A stretch of 64,000 nucleotides of DNA. It comes from Streptomyces sp. DT2A-34 (lineage in GTDB: Bacteria; Actinomycetota; Actinomycetes; Streptomycetales; Streptomycetaceae). The translations under genes and the position numbers were made by a program. Below, piece after piece: positions 10,079 to 19,366 of this stretch (position 1 is the first letter of the stretch; each line of letters begins with the position of its first letter). The notes beneath the pieces are model-generated. The model worked only from the letters and a program-made list of their open reading frames with translations, did not search any database and was not told where the DNA came from. The stretch lies in assembly GCF_030499515.1 (NCBI RefSeq), contig NZ_JASTWJ010000002.1, positions 90,653-154,652 of the forward strand, written 5' to 3'.

Positions 10079-10249
10079 TCAGTCCTGCCCTCCGCCGTGA
10101 CGTCGCTGCAGCCATCGCCGTATCCGGCTCACCGGGCCTCGCCACGCGTCAAGAAAATGCTCCAGGTCGGCAGCAAGTTTCGTGCCCAGCACCAAGATCA
10201 GGCTGGCACACCCGAACCCGGCAGGAATCCACACCGTGAGCCTGTCCAC
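10079..10249 (-). CDS. Small membrane protein (56 aa)
   Basis: GTG start at 10249 preceded by GGGAAGGGGAG. The peptide runs VDRLTVWIPAGFGCASLILV, then a charged, amphipathic tail (AADLEHFLDAWRGPVSRIRRW) ending GGGQD. One N-terminal transmembrane helix is predicted. It lies between the two caspase-STAND genes on the opposite strand. No family is recognised; the good ribosome-binding site and hydrophobic pattern are the main support. Confidence 0.4.
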   Translation of the reverse strand: MDRLTVWIPAGFGCASLILVLGTKLAADLEHFLDAWRGPVSRIRRWLQRRHGGGQD

Positions 10250-10764
10250 GTCTGACTCCCCTTCCCGATGGGCCGGACGTGACGTGACAGGCACGGCTCA
10301 GCCCGGCCACTGATGGACAGTGGTTGAGGACTGAGAGCGGTGCCGACGCAGAGCCTCAGACGAGACTTTGTATTCGATCTGACGGTGCTCCTGCAGATGA
10401 CGGATGCGGGTTCCACACAGGTGCGGGGTTGCCCTCCCCGGCTGCACAGGGCGCGAAACCGGCCGTCGGCCCGGGCCGTCTCCCCATGCCGCTGTGGTGC
10501 GGCGAGCAGTCAAGTCACCGCACCACCATGGTAGTTACAGTATCTGAGGCATGCTAGAGAGCGAGCTGGCCCCATCGTGCAGACCATGACGTGACGCCAT
10601 GCCGCACCAGGGCGGCTCAGTCCGCCCGGCCCGCCAGTTTCACGGCGTACCCGGGCTCGTTGAACGGCCGGGCTCCCCCTCCGCTGCACTCTCCCCAGCG
10701 GATGAAGACCAGGTCATGCGGTTAGGCTTCGTCGAATCAGCAGGTACGGCAGATCGGAGCAGCG
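10250..10764 (+). other. Gap without a convincing gene
   Basis: About 500 bases separate the small membrane ORF from the nuclease gene. I see no ORF with a good start and no strong hairpin. A relatively AT-rich patch around 10523-10560 is the most likely promoter area for the downstream nuclease gene. Confidence 0.4.
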
Positions 10765-11871
10765 GTGGAGCATCTCTTCGCAGTCGACGAAGAAAAAGCG
10801 GCCGCGGTCCCGCCCACCACGCTCGTACAGGAAAAGCTGCTGGAGCCGCAGCACCTGCAGGAATGGGTGATCGCCCATCCCGAGGTGCTGGGCGAGGACG
10901 TGCTGGTGATCACCGCAGAGTATGACCGCTGGGCCGACGCCGAGGGCACACCTGCCCGGGACCGCCTGGACGTGCTGGCACTGGAGGCTTCCGGACGGCT
11001 GGTGGTCGTGGAGCTCAAGCGCAGCCTGGCCAAGCGGGACGTACATCTGCAGGCGATCACCTATGCCGCGCTGGTGTCGCGGTTCAGCGTGGAGACGCTG
11101 GCACAGGCTCATCAGGCGTTCCTGGCCGGGCGCGGGGCGCAGCTCAGCGTCGAGGAGTGCCGCACCCAGCTGCTGGAGCATGCGGGCGAGGAGTGGGACG
11201 TGGAGCTGTTGCGCCGTCCCCGCTTGGTCATCGTCGCAGAGAGCTTTCCCAAGCAGGTCACCCACAGCGTGGTGTGGCTGTCGGAGATGGGCCTGGACAT
11301 CGATCTGCTGCAGGTGAGCCTGTGGCGGGTGGGAGAGCAACTCGTAGCTGGTTTCAGCAAGCTCTACCCGACCCCGGAGGTCGAGGAGTTCACCCTGGCG
11401 CCGGCCCGGGCCGAGTCCAGTGAGGTCGCCCAGAAGCTGCAGGAGCGCAAGCGCTCCCAGAATGCGGTGCATGTGCTGGTCAATGCCGCTCTGCTGCCAG
11501 ATGGCACGCGGCTACGCATGGTCCCCGACCACGGCGCTCCGGTAGCTGTCAAGGAACGCATCGCGGCCTGGGTGAATGAAGACCCGCGCCGGGCCATGGT
11601 CACCTGGCGCAACACCACGGCAAACCCCTTGCAGTGGGATGCCGACGGGCAGTGGTACAGCCCAACGGGACTGGCCGAGCACGTCTTCTTCCAGGTAGCC
11701 GGCCGTACGCCCCCCGGTATCCAGGGCACCACCTGGTGGGTCCTAGATACTGCATCGGTGCCTGACGGAGCGGATCCCGGCAGGTGGGCCGACTTGAGCT
11801 TGGTCACCCTTTCGCAGCGGGTCGATGTCCTGCTGGAAGATCTCGACGGGGTTCAGGCGGCAACCGAGTGA
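10765..11871 (+). CDS. PD-(D/E)XK nuclease-domain protein
   Basis: GTG start. The nuclease core is RDRLDVLALEASGRLVVVELK: Asp 69, Glu 83 and Lys 85 form a D-x13-E-x-K motif, followed by helix QAITYAALVSRF, as in NucS/DUF91-like and related restriction-type nucleases. The C-terminal half, about 180 residues, carries further mixed helix/strand sequence with no named domain and may bind DNA or partners. It lies 75 bp upstream of the second caspase-STAND gene on the same strand and between the two paralogues, so co-expression with that gene is likely. Whether it is an effector of the same system is not shown. Confidence 0.75.
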   Translation: MEHLFAVDEEKAAAVPPTTLVQEKLLEPQHLQEWVIAHPEVLGEDVLVITAEYDRWADAEGTPARDRLDVLALEASGRLVVVELKRSLAKRDVHLQAITYAALVSRFSVETLAQAHQAFLAGRGAQLSVEECRTQLLEHAGEEWDVELLRRPRLVIVAESFPKQVTHSVVWLSEMGLDIDLLQVSLWRVGEQLVAGFSKLYPTPEVEEFTLAPARAESSEVAQKLQERKRSQNAVHVLVNAALLPDGTRLRMVPDHGAPVAVKERIAAWVNEDPRRAMVTWRNTTANPLQWDADGQWYSPTGLAEHVFFQVAGRTPPGIQGTTWWVLDTASVPDGADPGRWADLSLVTLSQRVDVLLEDLDGVQAATE

Positions 11872-11946
11872 GGTCCGTGCCGGTGCCGTGCCTCATGAAG
11901 GATCAGCGCCGCCGGTTGTGTCGCTGGCAGTACACAAGGTGAGGGT

Positions 11947-14900
11947 TTGCGGGTGAGTGGGCCAGTGACGGCGGCGCGGCGGCTTGTCGTGGTCAGTGTG
12001 GACGACTACGGAGACGGCGACGAAGGCTTCACCCGGGCCGTGGGCGCTCAGGTGTCGGTGGTCACCGACTGGCTGGCCGGCCCTCATCTGCCGGATGCGG
12101 GCCGGTTCACGCTCTCGCGGCCGGTGAAGCTGGAGCAGGTCCAGGATCTGCGCCGGTTTCTGCTGGAGGAGAATTTGGCCGCAGCCGCGCACGACGGGGC
12201 GCTTGTGGTCTACATCACCGGGCACGGGGTGACGAGCGCGGCCAATCATCATTATCTGACGTTCGCCGCGACCGATCCGCGTCGTCTGGTGGCAACGGCG
12301 TTCCCGACGCGGGATCTGGTGGGGGCTGTCCTGGACAGCGAGGCCGAGCACGTTCTGGTGCTGGTGGACTCGTGTTTCGCCGGCGCGCTCGGTGCGGAAG
12401 TCACCGCGCTGGTCAACGACTTGGCCGCTTCCCGCCGCAGTCTGCCCACTCTCGCGGTGCTCACCAGCGGTGATGTGCACGAGCAGCCGTATGTGGGGGA
12501 GTTCACGAAGCTGATCGCGCTGAGCTTGGAAAAGGCGGCGGACGAGGCGTCGGGGTATGTCAACTCGCATCTTTCACTGGCCGATTGGGAGCGTTTGCTG
12601 GCCGAGGTGGGTGCGGAGCATCCGGAGCTGATCGAGCCGGTGTGGGTGTGGCCGCGCTCACGCAAACCGGTGTTGAGCGCGTGTCTGCCCAACCCTGCGT
12701 ACCGGCCAGTGGAGCCGATGGTGGGGGCGGCCCGGCGGGAGGTGTCGCTGTCCCGCGAGACGCTGCAGTACTGGGCATCCCGCGCCTCCGGGCGGACCAG
12801 TGAGGAGGACGCCGGGTGGTATTTCAGCGGCCGCGGCGTGTTGATGCGTGAGCTGGTCGGCTTCGTGCGCGGTGGTTCGGGCGTGCTGGCTGTCACGGGG
12901 GCGGCGGGCTCGGGCAAGTCGGGCCTCTTGGCGCGGTTGGTCACCCTCAGCGATCCGGTGTTCTTGGCCCTGCCCGACTTCCAAGACGTCCTGCAGCGCG
13001 TGCCCGGGCCGATGCGCCCGAGCGCAGGGGCGGTGGATGCGGCGGTCCTGGCACGGGCGAAGACCTCGCTGGGGCTGATCGAGGATCTGCTGCGGGCACT
13101 CGGACACACGGACCTCTCCGGTGACAGGCCTCCGCTGCAGGTGCTGCTGGGGCTGCTGGGCAAGCGGTCGGCCATGCTGGGGCGGTCGCTGACGGTGGTC
13201 ATCGACGGCCTGGACGAGGCGAGTGAGCCGCTGGCGTGCATCAGTGATGTCGTGGTGCCGCTGGCCCGGCAACGGGGGGCTGATGGAAGTGCGGCGGTGC
13301 GGCTGCTGGTGGGGCTGCGCAGTTCCTCCCCCGCTGGCACGGACGATATGCGCGGGCTGCGTGATGAGCGGGCGGACCGGATGCTGACCGTCCTGCAGGA
13401 GGCGTTGGATGGCGCCCGTGTGCAGCAGCCGGTGCCGTGCCGGCTGCTGCGCACGGACCGGCCAGACAGCATCGAGGACATCGCCGCCTACGCCCGGGCG
13501 CTGCTGCTGGGCGGTGAGCACAGCCCGTACCGGCCAGAGCCGGCTGCCGCGGCTGCGACGGCCCGGCTGATCGCGGCGGCTGTGTGGCCGTCGTTCCTGG
13601 ATGCCCGGCTGGCGGCCGCCCAGTTGCGGACCGCTGCGCGGGTGCAGGATCTCGGTGACCAGGTGTGGCAGTCGCGGCTGGAGTCGGGCACGGCCGCGTT
13701 GCTGTGTGCGGACATCCAGCACGTGGCACGTGACCAGCAGGTACGCGGCGATGTGCTGCTGGCCGTGCTGAGGGCCACGGCGTTCGCCCAGGGCAGCGGC
13801 CTGCCCTGGGCGGAGGTGTGGCCGGCGGTCGTCCGCGGGGTGCTGGGTGGCCGGTCACCGGACGATGCCGCTATCAGTGAGGCCATCCGCATCGTGCATG
13901 CCAGCCGGCTGGCCGGTTACCTGGCCCACGGGGTGGAAGACGGCCGGGCCACCTACCGGCCCGTCCACCAGCGGGTGGCCGAAGCCCTGCTGAACGAGCC
14001 CGCATCCCTGCTTCCCCTGGACGACGGGCCTGCCGCCCGACTCGGCGGGCTGGACGGGGCGCAGCGTACGCACCGCGGCATCGCCCGCCAGCTGGCGGGA
14101 CTGGCCCGGGATACGGCGCCGCTGCCGGCCCACCCGTATGTGCGTCGGCATCTGCTGGCGCACGCCGATGCCGGTGCGGTTCTGGATGACGATCATGTGC
14201 CGGCCAGTCTGCTGGTGCAGGAGACGTCGGGTACGGTGCGGGCCCGTCTTCGGCTGCCGCTGCCGGTAGGCGATATGGGACGGCCCACCCTGGTCGCTGC
14301 CGCGTTGATCGAACCGTATGTCGATGCCGGCGTCGATGCGGCCTCGCGTTTGTCCAGTATCGCCTTCCAGCGTGCGGCGCTGAGCAATCTGGCGGACGAG
14401 CACGGGATGCTGCCGCTGCCCGCAGCGGACTTCTCTCCGCTTGAGCCAGTGTGGACGACCGCTTGGTCGCAGTGGCGGTCGAGAACGAACGTCCTGGCCT
14501 CGGTACGCAAAGCCGTACGCGGGCTGTGCGCGTTCGCCACCGCTGACGGGCGGGGGCTGGTCACCGCCGCGTCCGGTGCGGGCGTGGATGTGTGGGACAG
14601 TGCCACCGGTCAGCGGCTGGTCCACATCCGTATCCCGCAGGTGCGGGACCTGGTGCTGATGGGCGGCCGCGGCGGGCGGACGTTCCTGGTCACCGCAGGG
14701 CGAAAGAGCGCAGCGGTGTGGGATCCCCTCTCGGGTCGCTGCCTGGCCTCACTGCCTGCCCCCGACAACAGGCTGGTTCCCGGTCTGCGGGCAGTCCGGG
14801 TGCTGCAGGACGGCGATCAGGACTGGCTCATCGCGGTCCTCGCGGGCCGTCGCATCTGGCTGTGGCGGCCCGCCGAGGAACAGGTGCATGAGCTGCCCCA

Positions 14901-16368
14901 TGAGGTGGCGCCCGCGCGTGCGGTCGACCTCGTGGTGGTGCACGGCAGCAACAGGCCGGACCTGCTGGCTTACCCCGACCCGATGGCGCGCGGTGTAACG
15001 GTGTGCGACCCGCAGTCTTCGCATGTGTGGCCGTTGGAGATGCCTCGCCAGTTCACCGGCCGTGCCCTGGCCGCGGTGCGCGGACCGGACGGGCATGACG
15101 TGCTGGTGACCCCGCATGGATTCAAGTACGGCCTGTACGTCTGGGACCCCTACAGCGGTCAGCGGTTGTCCGGCCTGGGCGGGGCGGCACAGGACTTGTA
15201 CGCCCTCACCGGCCCCGACGGTCATCGTGTGCTGGGCGTGAAAAACGGCCCCAACGTACGCATCCACGATCTCTCCCGGTCCCGGTCCGGTGACGGCCGT
15301 CTGGGGACCGTCACCGACGACGGCATCCGCGCTGTTGCCGGTGTGCCGCGGCATGGGGGCGGGTGGGCGGCGGTGGCGACGGTGGGAGAGGGAGGCATCC
15401 GCCTGGCCTCTCCTTTTGCTGCGGCGTCCCGCGCCGCGGCGGCTCGTGAGGGCCAACGCAGCGGACAGGCACGGGTACCCGGTCCGCTGCGGAGCCTGCA
15501 CCTGCTCACGGGAGGTTTCCCTGACTTGCTCGCCGGGGTGAGGGCAGGGCGGGCCGTGCTGCTGGGCGCCGACGACGGGCGCTTGTGGTCGAAGTTGCCC
15601 GGCGGGCGTGTGCGCTCTCTCCAGCCGTTCCTGGAAGAGGCAGACGGCAGTTGGCTGGCCGTGGCGACGGAGATAGAGATCACCGTGTGGGACCTGCGCA
15701 AGGAGCAGGCTGTCGGCAGTGTGCCCCTGCAGGAACCGTCGGTGTGGTGCACTGCCGCACTACCTGGCCGCTCCCCTGCGCTGGTGGTGGCCACTTCCCT
15801 GGGTCTGCACCTGTTCACCACCAGCGGCGAACTGGTGTGGCACACGCCTGCGGAGCACCGGTGGCAGGCCTGGCCGCCCGGCAGTCTGTACGTCTGGGAC
15901 CGGGGCACGCGCCACGGCCAGGTCATCGTCGCCGGGGCCGGAAGCACCCTGCTGTTCTGGGACCTGGGCTCCGGAGAACTCCTGGACGAGGGCCACATCC
16001 CGGGCCGGGGCTCGGCCCGCATCATGGCCTCACTCCCCCACACGTCCCACGGGCCGCTGCTGGCCGTGGCCGGCGGCCACCAGGTCAGTCTGTGGAAGGG
16101 CACGTCTCCGTGGGCCACCCTTGAGGCCCCCGCGCCGGTCAACACGCTTGCGGCCCTCACCTCACCGGGCCGACGCTCCCTGCTCGCCACGGGCGGCGGC
16201 ACCGGCGTACAGCTATGGGACCCGCATACCCGCGACGTCGTGCACACCCTGCTCACCGCTGCTCCCGTCACCGGCCTCGCCCACCGGTCTTCCGGTGGGC
16301 ACCACCGCCTCTGGATCGCCGGCCCCGCAGGGATCGCCGCAGTGGACAGCATCCTCCCCGCAGCCTGA
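11947..16368 (+). CDS. Caspase-like protease / STAND NTPase / beta-propeller protein (paralogue 2)
   Basis: The start is TTG at 11947, or GTG two codons later; AAGGTGAGG precedes both. The architecture is that of the gene at 5529: caspase-like dyad in YITGHG (His ~93) and VLVDSCFAG (Cys ~143); Walker A GAAGSGKS (~318); Walker B VVIDGLDEA; and a C-terminal array of WD40-like blades from about residue 830 (for example GVDVWDSATGQRL, AAVWDPLSGRC). By eye the protease and NTPase parts are well over half identical to paralogue 1, and the propeller is more diverged while keeping the same blade order and a shared ending (GPAGIAA). That pattern fits duplication followed by divergence of the sensing part. 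Confidence 0.85.
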   Translation: MRVSGPVTAARRLVVVSVDDYGDGDEGFTRAVGAQVSVVTDWLAGPHLPDAGRFTLSRPVKLEQVQDLRRFLLEENLAAAAHDGALVVYITGHGVTSAANHHYLTFAATDPRRLVATAFPTRDLVGAVLDSEAEHVLVLVDSCFAGALGAEVTALVNDLAASRRSLPTLAVLTSGDVHEQPYVGEFTKLIALSLEKAADEASGYVNSHLSLADWERLLAEVGAEHPELIEPVWVWPRSRKPVLSACLPNPAYRPVEPMVGAARREVSLSRETLQYWASRASGRTSEEDAGWYFSGRGVLMRELVGFVRGGSGVLAVTGAAGSGKSGLLARLVTLSDPVFLALPDFQDVLQRVPGPMRPSAGAVDAAVLARAKTSLGLIEDLLRALGHTDLSGDRPPLQVLLGLLGKRSAMLGRSLTVVIDGLDEASEPLACISDVVVPLARQRGADGSAAVRLLVGLRSSSPAGTDDMRGLRDERADRMLTVLQEALDGARVQQPVPCRLLRTDRPDSIEDIAAYARALLLGGEHSPYRPEPAAAAATARLIAAAVWPSFLDARLAAAQLRTAARVQDLGDQVWQSRLESGTAALLCADIQHVARDQQVRGDVLLAVLRATAFAQGSGLPWAEVWPAVVRGVLGGRSPDDAAISEAIRIVHASRLAGYLAHGVEDGRATYRPVHQRVAEALLNEPASLLPLDDGPAARLGGLDGAQRTHRGIARQLAGLARDTAPLPAHPYVRRHLLAHADAGAVLDDDHVPASLLVQETSGTVRARLRLPLPVGDMGRPTLVAAALIEPYVDAGVDAASRLSSIAFQRAALSNLADEHGMLPLPAADFSPLEPVWTTAWSQWRSRTNVLASVRKAVRGLCAFATADGRGLVTAASGAGVDVWDSATGQRLVHIRIPQVRDLVLMGGRGGRTFLVTAGRKSAAVWDPLSGRCLASLPAPDNRLVPGLRAVRVLQDGDQDWLIAVLAGRRIWLWRPAEEQVHELPHEVAPARAVDLVVVHGSNRPDLLAYPDPMARGVTVCDPQSSHVWPLEMPRQFTGRALAAVRGPDGHDVLVTPHGFKYGLYVWDPYSGQRLSGLGGAAQDLYALTGPDGHRVLGVKNGPNVRIHDLSRSRSGDGRLGTVTDDGIRAVAGVPRHGGGWAAVATVGEGGIRLASPFAAASRAAAAREGQRSGQARVPGPLRSLHLLTGGFPDLLAGVRAGRAVLLGADDGRLWSKLPGGRVRSLQPFLEEADGSWLAVATEIEITVWDLRKEQAVGSVPLQEPSVWCTAALPGRSPALVVATSLGLHLFTTSGELVWHTPAEHRWQAWPPGSLYVWDRGTRHGQVIVAGAGSTLLFWDLGSGELLDEGHIPGRGSARIMASLPHTSHGPLLAVAGGHQVSLWKGTSPWATLEAPAPVNTLAALTSPGRRSLLATGGGTGVQLWDPHTRDVVHTLLTAAPVTGLAHRSSGGHHRLWIAGPAGIAAVDSILPAA

Positions 16369-16385
16369 GCCAGCGCATGCTGTAC

Positions 16386-16810
16386 TCAGACCGGACGCGG
16401 GAGCAGGTCGGTGATCGCCTCGGATGAAGGCAGGACGTGGTCGCGGGGTGCGCGGCCGGCGGCCGGGTCGGGCGAGATCGCGGCCAGCCTCTGCCGGGCG
16501 AGGTCGACCGGCTCGCCCCGCCGCCACAGCAGGAGCAGCTCGATCTCTTCGCCCTCAAGGGCGTTGCGGCCGTGGAAGGGGAACGGGCACCGCTCCGCCG
16601 GCCGCGCAGTGCCTGCCGCATCACCACGTAGCCGTCACGGCCGCTGAACATGGCATGGAGCGAGTCCTGTCTCCAGCGCTCGTCGGTGGCGTGCTGCACC
16701 ACGACGTCCACGTCGCCCGCCTCCAGAGCGCCGCGGATGTAAGAGCGGAACAGGTAAATCTCCTTTACGAGGTTCAGGGGCCATACGCGCTGCTCCAGCC
16801 GGTCGAGCAA
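16386..16810 (-). pseudogene. Nucleotidyltransferase-like gene, frameshifted
   Basis: The first ~65 codons after a TTG at 16810 encode EIYLFRSYIRGALEAGDVDV, the Pol-beta-type nucleotidyltransferase motif with the first Gly of GS replaced by Arg, then GYVVMRQALRG. Near 16590 the coherent sequence moves to another frame: FPFHGRNALEGEEIELLLLW, then PVDLARQRLAAISPD, ending at the TGA at 16386. A single-base change explains this. Minimal nucleotidyltransferases of this kind are often the antitoxin half of MNT/HEPN pairs, but I see no HEPN partner next to it. The upstream boundary is uncertain. Confidence 0.55.
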
Positions 16811-16956
16811 CTGTCGCCCGTTCCCGCTTCATACCCACTGCTCCCACTCCCCACGGACCGGCACGGTGCCGGGGTGGAGAACCTTAACTCCCGGCACTGA
16901 CAGTGATCTTGGCGTGAGGTACTGCTCAGGCTGCACCGTGCCACCGGCCGCGAGAC

Positions 16957-18279
16957 TTACTCGGGGCCTGTTTCCGCCTCGGCCGCTTCGCACTCGTCGA
17001 CCCGATCCTTGACCTGTGGGTCATCGGCCAGCTCCTCGGGGAGTGTTGTGTCGTGGGTGATGTGTGCCTTGATGAGCTGACGGACGCTTAGACCCCTGGC
17101 CGTACTCAGGTTGGCGGCAGTGAGGTCGGCGTCCGTGAGGTCGGCGTAAGCCAGGTCTGCTCCGCCGAGTTCGGCCCCCGTGAGATCTGCTCCCTGGAGT
17201 TTCACGCCGACAAGGTCAGCGCGGGTCAGGTCGGCGCCCTCCAGGTTCGCCTTGCTCAAGTCGGCATGCTCAAGACGTGCGTGGCTCAAGACGGCCTTGC
17301 TCAGGTGTGCGCGCGTCAGAGTCGCACGGGGCAACGATGCATGGCTGAGGTCAATGTGCGTGAGGTCCGCCCCCACCAGAATCGCTCTCGTCAGGACTGC
17401 GTTCGTGAACTTCGTGCCCACGACGTTCACCGCGGTGAAGTTGGCGTCCGGGGCGATCACGTCGGACAGGTCGCCCTCCCAGAATGTGGCACCCGTCAGT
17501 GCTGCCGATGCGAGATGGGCACCGGCCAGCACGACGCCCTCCAGACGGGCGCCCGTGAGTTCGACGCCCTGCAGATTCGCGTCCTGTAGGTCGACGTCGC
17601 GGATGGTGGCCCCGGTGAGGCGGGCACCCCGCAGGTCCATCACGAGATGGCTCTGCCGCACCGGCTGGCGTCCAAGGACCGTCAAAGCCGCGGTGACGTC
17701 AGAGGCGAGAAGTGTGGATGGCGTCTCCGCCGAGTCCTCCGCTGCGCCCCCTCCTGCCCCGTCCTTCGGCCTGCTTCTCTCTTGTGCTGGGGTGCGCACG
17801 AACGCTGACAGGACCTCGACGACCGTCCGATGGTCTCTCTCGCTGTCGTTCATGATTCGTTCGAGGCTGTAGATGCCGCCGAGCCGTTCGTGAAGATTGC
17901 CGGATCCAAGCAATTTGATCGCTTCGACGTACCGCTCGGTGACCTGTCCCTCGCGTGTCAGCTCCGCTTGCTCGCGGTCCTTCTCACGCAGGTGGGCGAA
18001 CTGCTCCTGGCTGTGTTCGTACAGCTTCTCGGCGTGCCGGTGGTTGCGATGAGTGTAGTAGAGGCCAAGCCCGGTGATCGCTCCTGCCCCGACAGCGACG
18101 AGCATGGTCCGGAAGCCGGTGATGACCACACCGTCGGCCGGCTGAAGGTCCCTTTCCCGAAGGTGGGCACCGTCGATCCACCACGGTCCGCGCCACAGGA
18201 GCAGGACATACCCGATGGCTGCGGCCGTGCCCACTGCAGCGAGGACAAGGCGCCCGGTCTCCGGCTTCATGCAGTGCAT
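16957..18279 (-). CDS. Membrane-anchored pentapeptide-repeat protein
   Basis: The protein opens with two hydrophobic segments (LVLAAVGTAAAIGYVLLLW and GFRTMLVAVGAGAITGLGLYY), followed by a charged coiled-coil-like region (EHSQEQFAHLREKDREQAEL) and a conserved GGIYSLERI segment. From about residue 220 to 410 it is a run of A(D/N)Lxx pentapeptides (for example ADLTHIDLSHASLPRATLTR), which form a right-handed beta-helix. This layout is common in Streptomyces; the function is unknown and DNA mimicry is only one possibility for the repeat. The start may be the second ATG, at 18270. Confidence 0.85.
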   Translation of the reverse strand: MHCMKPETGRLVLAAVGTAAAIGYVLLLWRGPWWIDGAHLRERDLQPADGVVITGFRTMLVAVGAGAITGLGLYYTHRNHRHAEKLYEHSQEQFAHLREKDREQAELTREGQVTERYVEAIKLLGSGNLHERLGGIYSLERIMNDSERDHRTVVEVLSAFVRTPAQERSRPKDGAGGGAAEDSAETPSTLLASDVTAALTVLGRQPVRQSHLVMDLRGARLTGATIRDVDLQDANLQGVELTGARLEGVVLAGAHLASAALTGATFWEGDLSDVIAPDANFTAVNVVGTKFTNAVLTRAILVGADLTHIDLSHASLPRATLTRAHLSKAVLSHARLEHADLSKANLEGADLTRADLVGVKLQGADLTGAELGGADLAYADLTDADLTAANLSTARGLSVRQLIKAHITHDTTLPEELADDPQVKDRVDECEAAEAETGPE

Positions 18280-18824
18280 GATGGACCGAACTCGCTACAG
18301 CGCACACATGAACAGGTCATCTCTGAGGGGAAGTTGAGCTTCGAAGTGGCTAACTGAATCGGGCAGGTCAGCCCGGTGGTGTCCGGTTGGGAAAGCAGGG
18401 CGTTGATCAGCGGCCGGACCGCCGGGATGTCGCCCCGCCCACAGCATGGCGTGCTGACCGTCTCCATGGGAACGTGCCAGGTCCCTTCGGCCATGTGAAC
18501 GGAGGAAAGGCCCTGTACGCGTAGGGTGGTCCGGTGAGTTCATCGCTTCGCGGCCGAGCGCGTGGGCCGCTCCCGGCCAGGAAGAGCGCGTCCCGCAGCA
18601 CAGGGCCACAAAGCCGGAAGACAACCCTGCAGTAGAAGTGGCCGACAACGCCATCGCCGCAGCCATCGAAGCCGACCGGGCAAGCTACCGATAGGGCTGC
18701 GACTCCTCATCCGCTTCGCCTCAGGGCTCAGTACTGCGACATAGGAAGTGCCATCGATTTGTCCAGCACCATCGTCACTTGACGCCATCGACTGATGTCA
18801 GCAGCCGCCACCACGAGCACCCAC
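18280..18824 (+). other. Gap of about 545 bases without a supported gene
   Basis: Short open frames exist on both strands but none has a good ribosome-binding site or a recognisable domain. A short plus-strand stretch ending at about 18693 (VEVADNAIAAAIEADRASYR then stop) reads like the C-terminus of a lost gene. The region is probably debris between insertions. Confidence 0.35.
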
Positions 18825-19217
18825 TCAACCGCAGGTCAGAGGGCCTATCTCCGACACCTGACACTGGCTCAGTGACGACATCCCCTCACTGGCACTGCAA
18901 CGGCACTTCACACGTGCCCCGGCGCTCGGCATGGACTCGTGCAGTGCGAGAAGGCCCTCGATCACGCCCATGACCGGCCCCCAGTGTTCAGCGAACAGCT
19001 TCACGCCGGTGCGGGGGAACTCAACAGGGATCGGGCAGTAGTCCCAGTTCGTGTGTACTCGCCACAGGTGGTGTTCGGGCGGCACTGTCCCGCGAAGGTA
19101 GACGAGCGCGGCGGTACGCCAGCGGACTTGATCACACGGGTCGCTATCCACGCGCAGGTCACGACCTTCGCGAAGAAAATCCCGCAGCGTGGCCACCTGC
19201 TCCTCAGTCAGCTCCAT
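18825..19217 (-). CDS. Hypothetical protein, 130 aa
   Basis: Taken from the ATG at 19217 (MELTEEQVATLRDFLREG). The N-terminal 90 residues look like a folded domain (VRWRTAALVYLRGTVPPEHH, then HTNWDYCPIPVEFPRTG). After HESMPSAG the sequence becomes low quality, so the true C-terminus may be shorter or altered. No family is recognised. It diverges from the HEPN gene with a small gap. Confidence 0.5.
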   Translation of the reverse strand: MELTEEQVATLRDFLREGRDLRVDSDPCDQVRWRTAALVYLRGTVPPEHHLWRVHTNWDYCPIPVEFPRTGVKLFAEHWGPVMGVIEGLLALHESMPSAGARVKCRCSASEGMSSLSQCQVSEIGPLTCG

Positions 19218-19366
19218 ACTCCGTGCAACGACCGGCCCCGCCCAAGGGCACCGCAGGTCAGCCGACGGTGAGCACAACCTTGCCCTTCCGGACATCGGGC
19301 CATCTCAGCGAAGACGAGAGGTGGAAATTCGAGATCTTCCTGGTTCCTTCGCCCTACGGTTCTGGG

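Noticed and set aside
10298..10513. Minus-strand ORF of 71 codons upstream of the nuclease gene
   Set aside because: TTG start without a ribosome-binding site and no conserved pattern.
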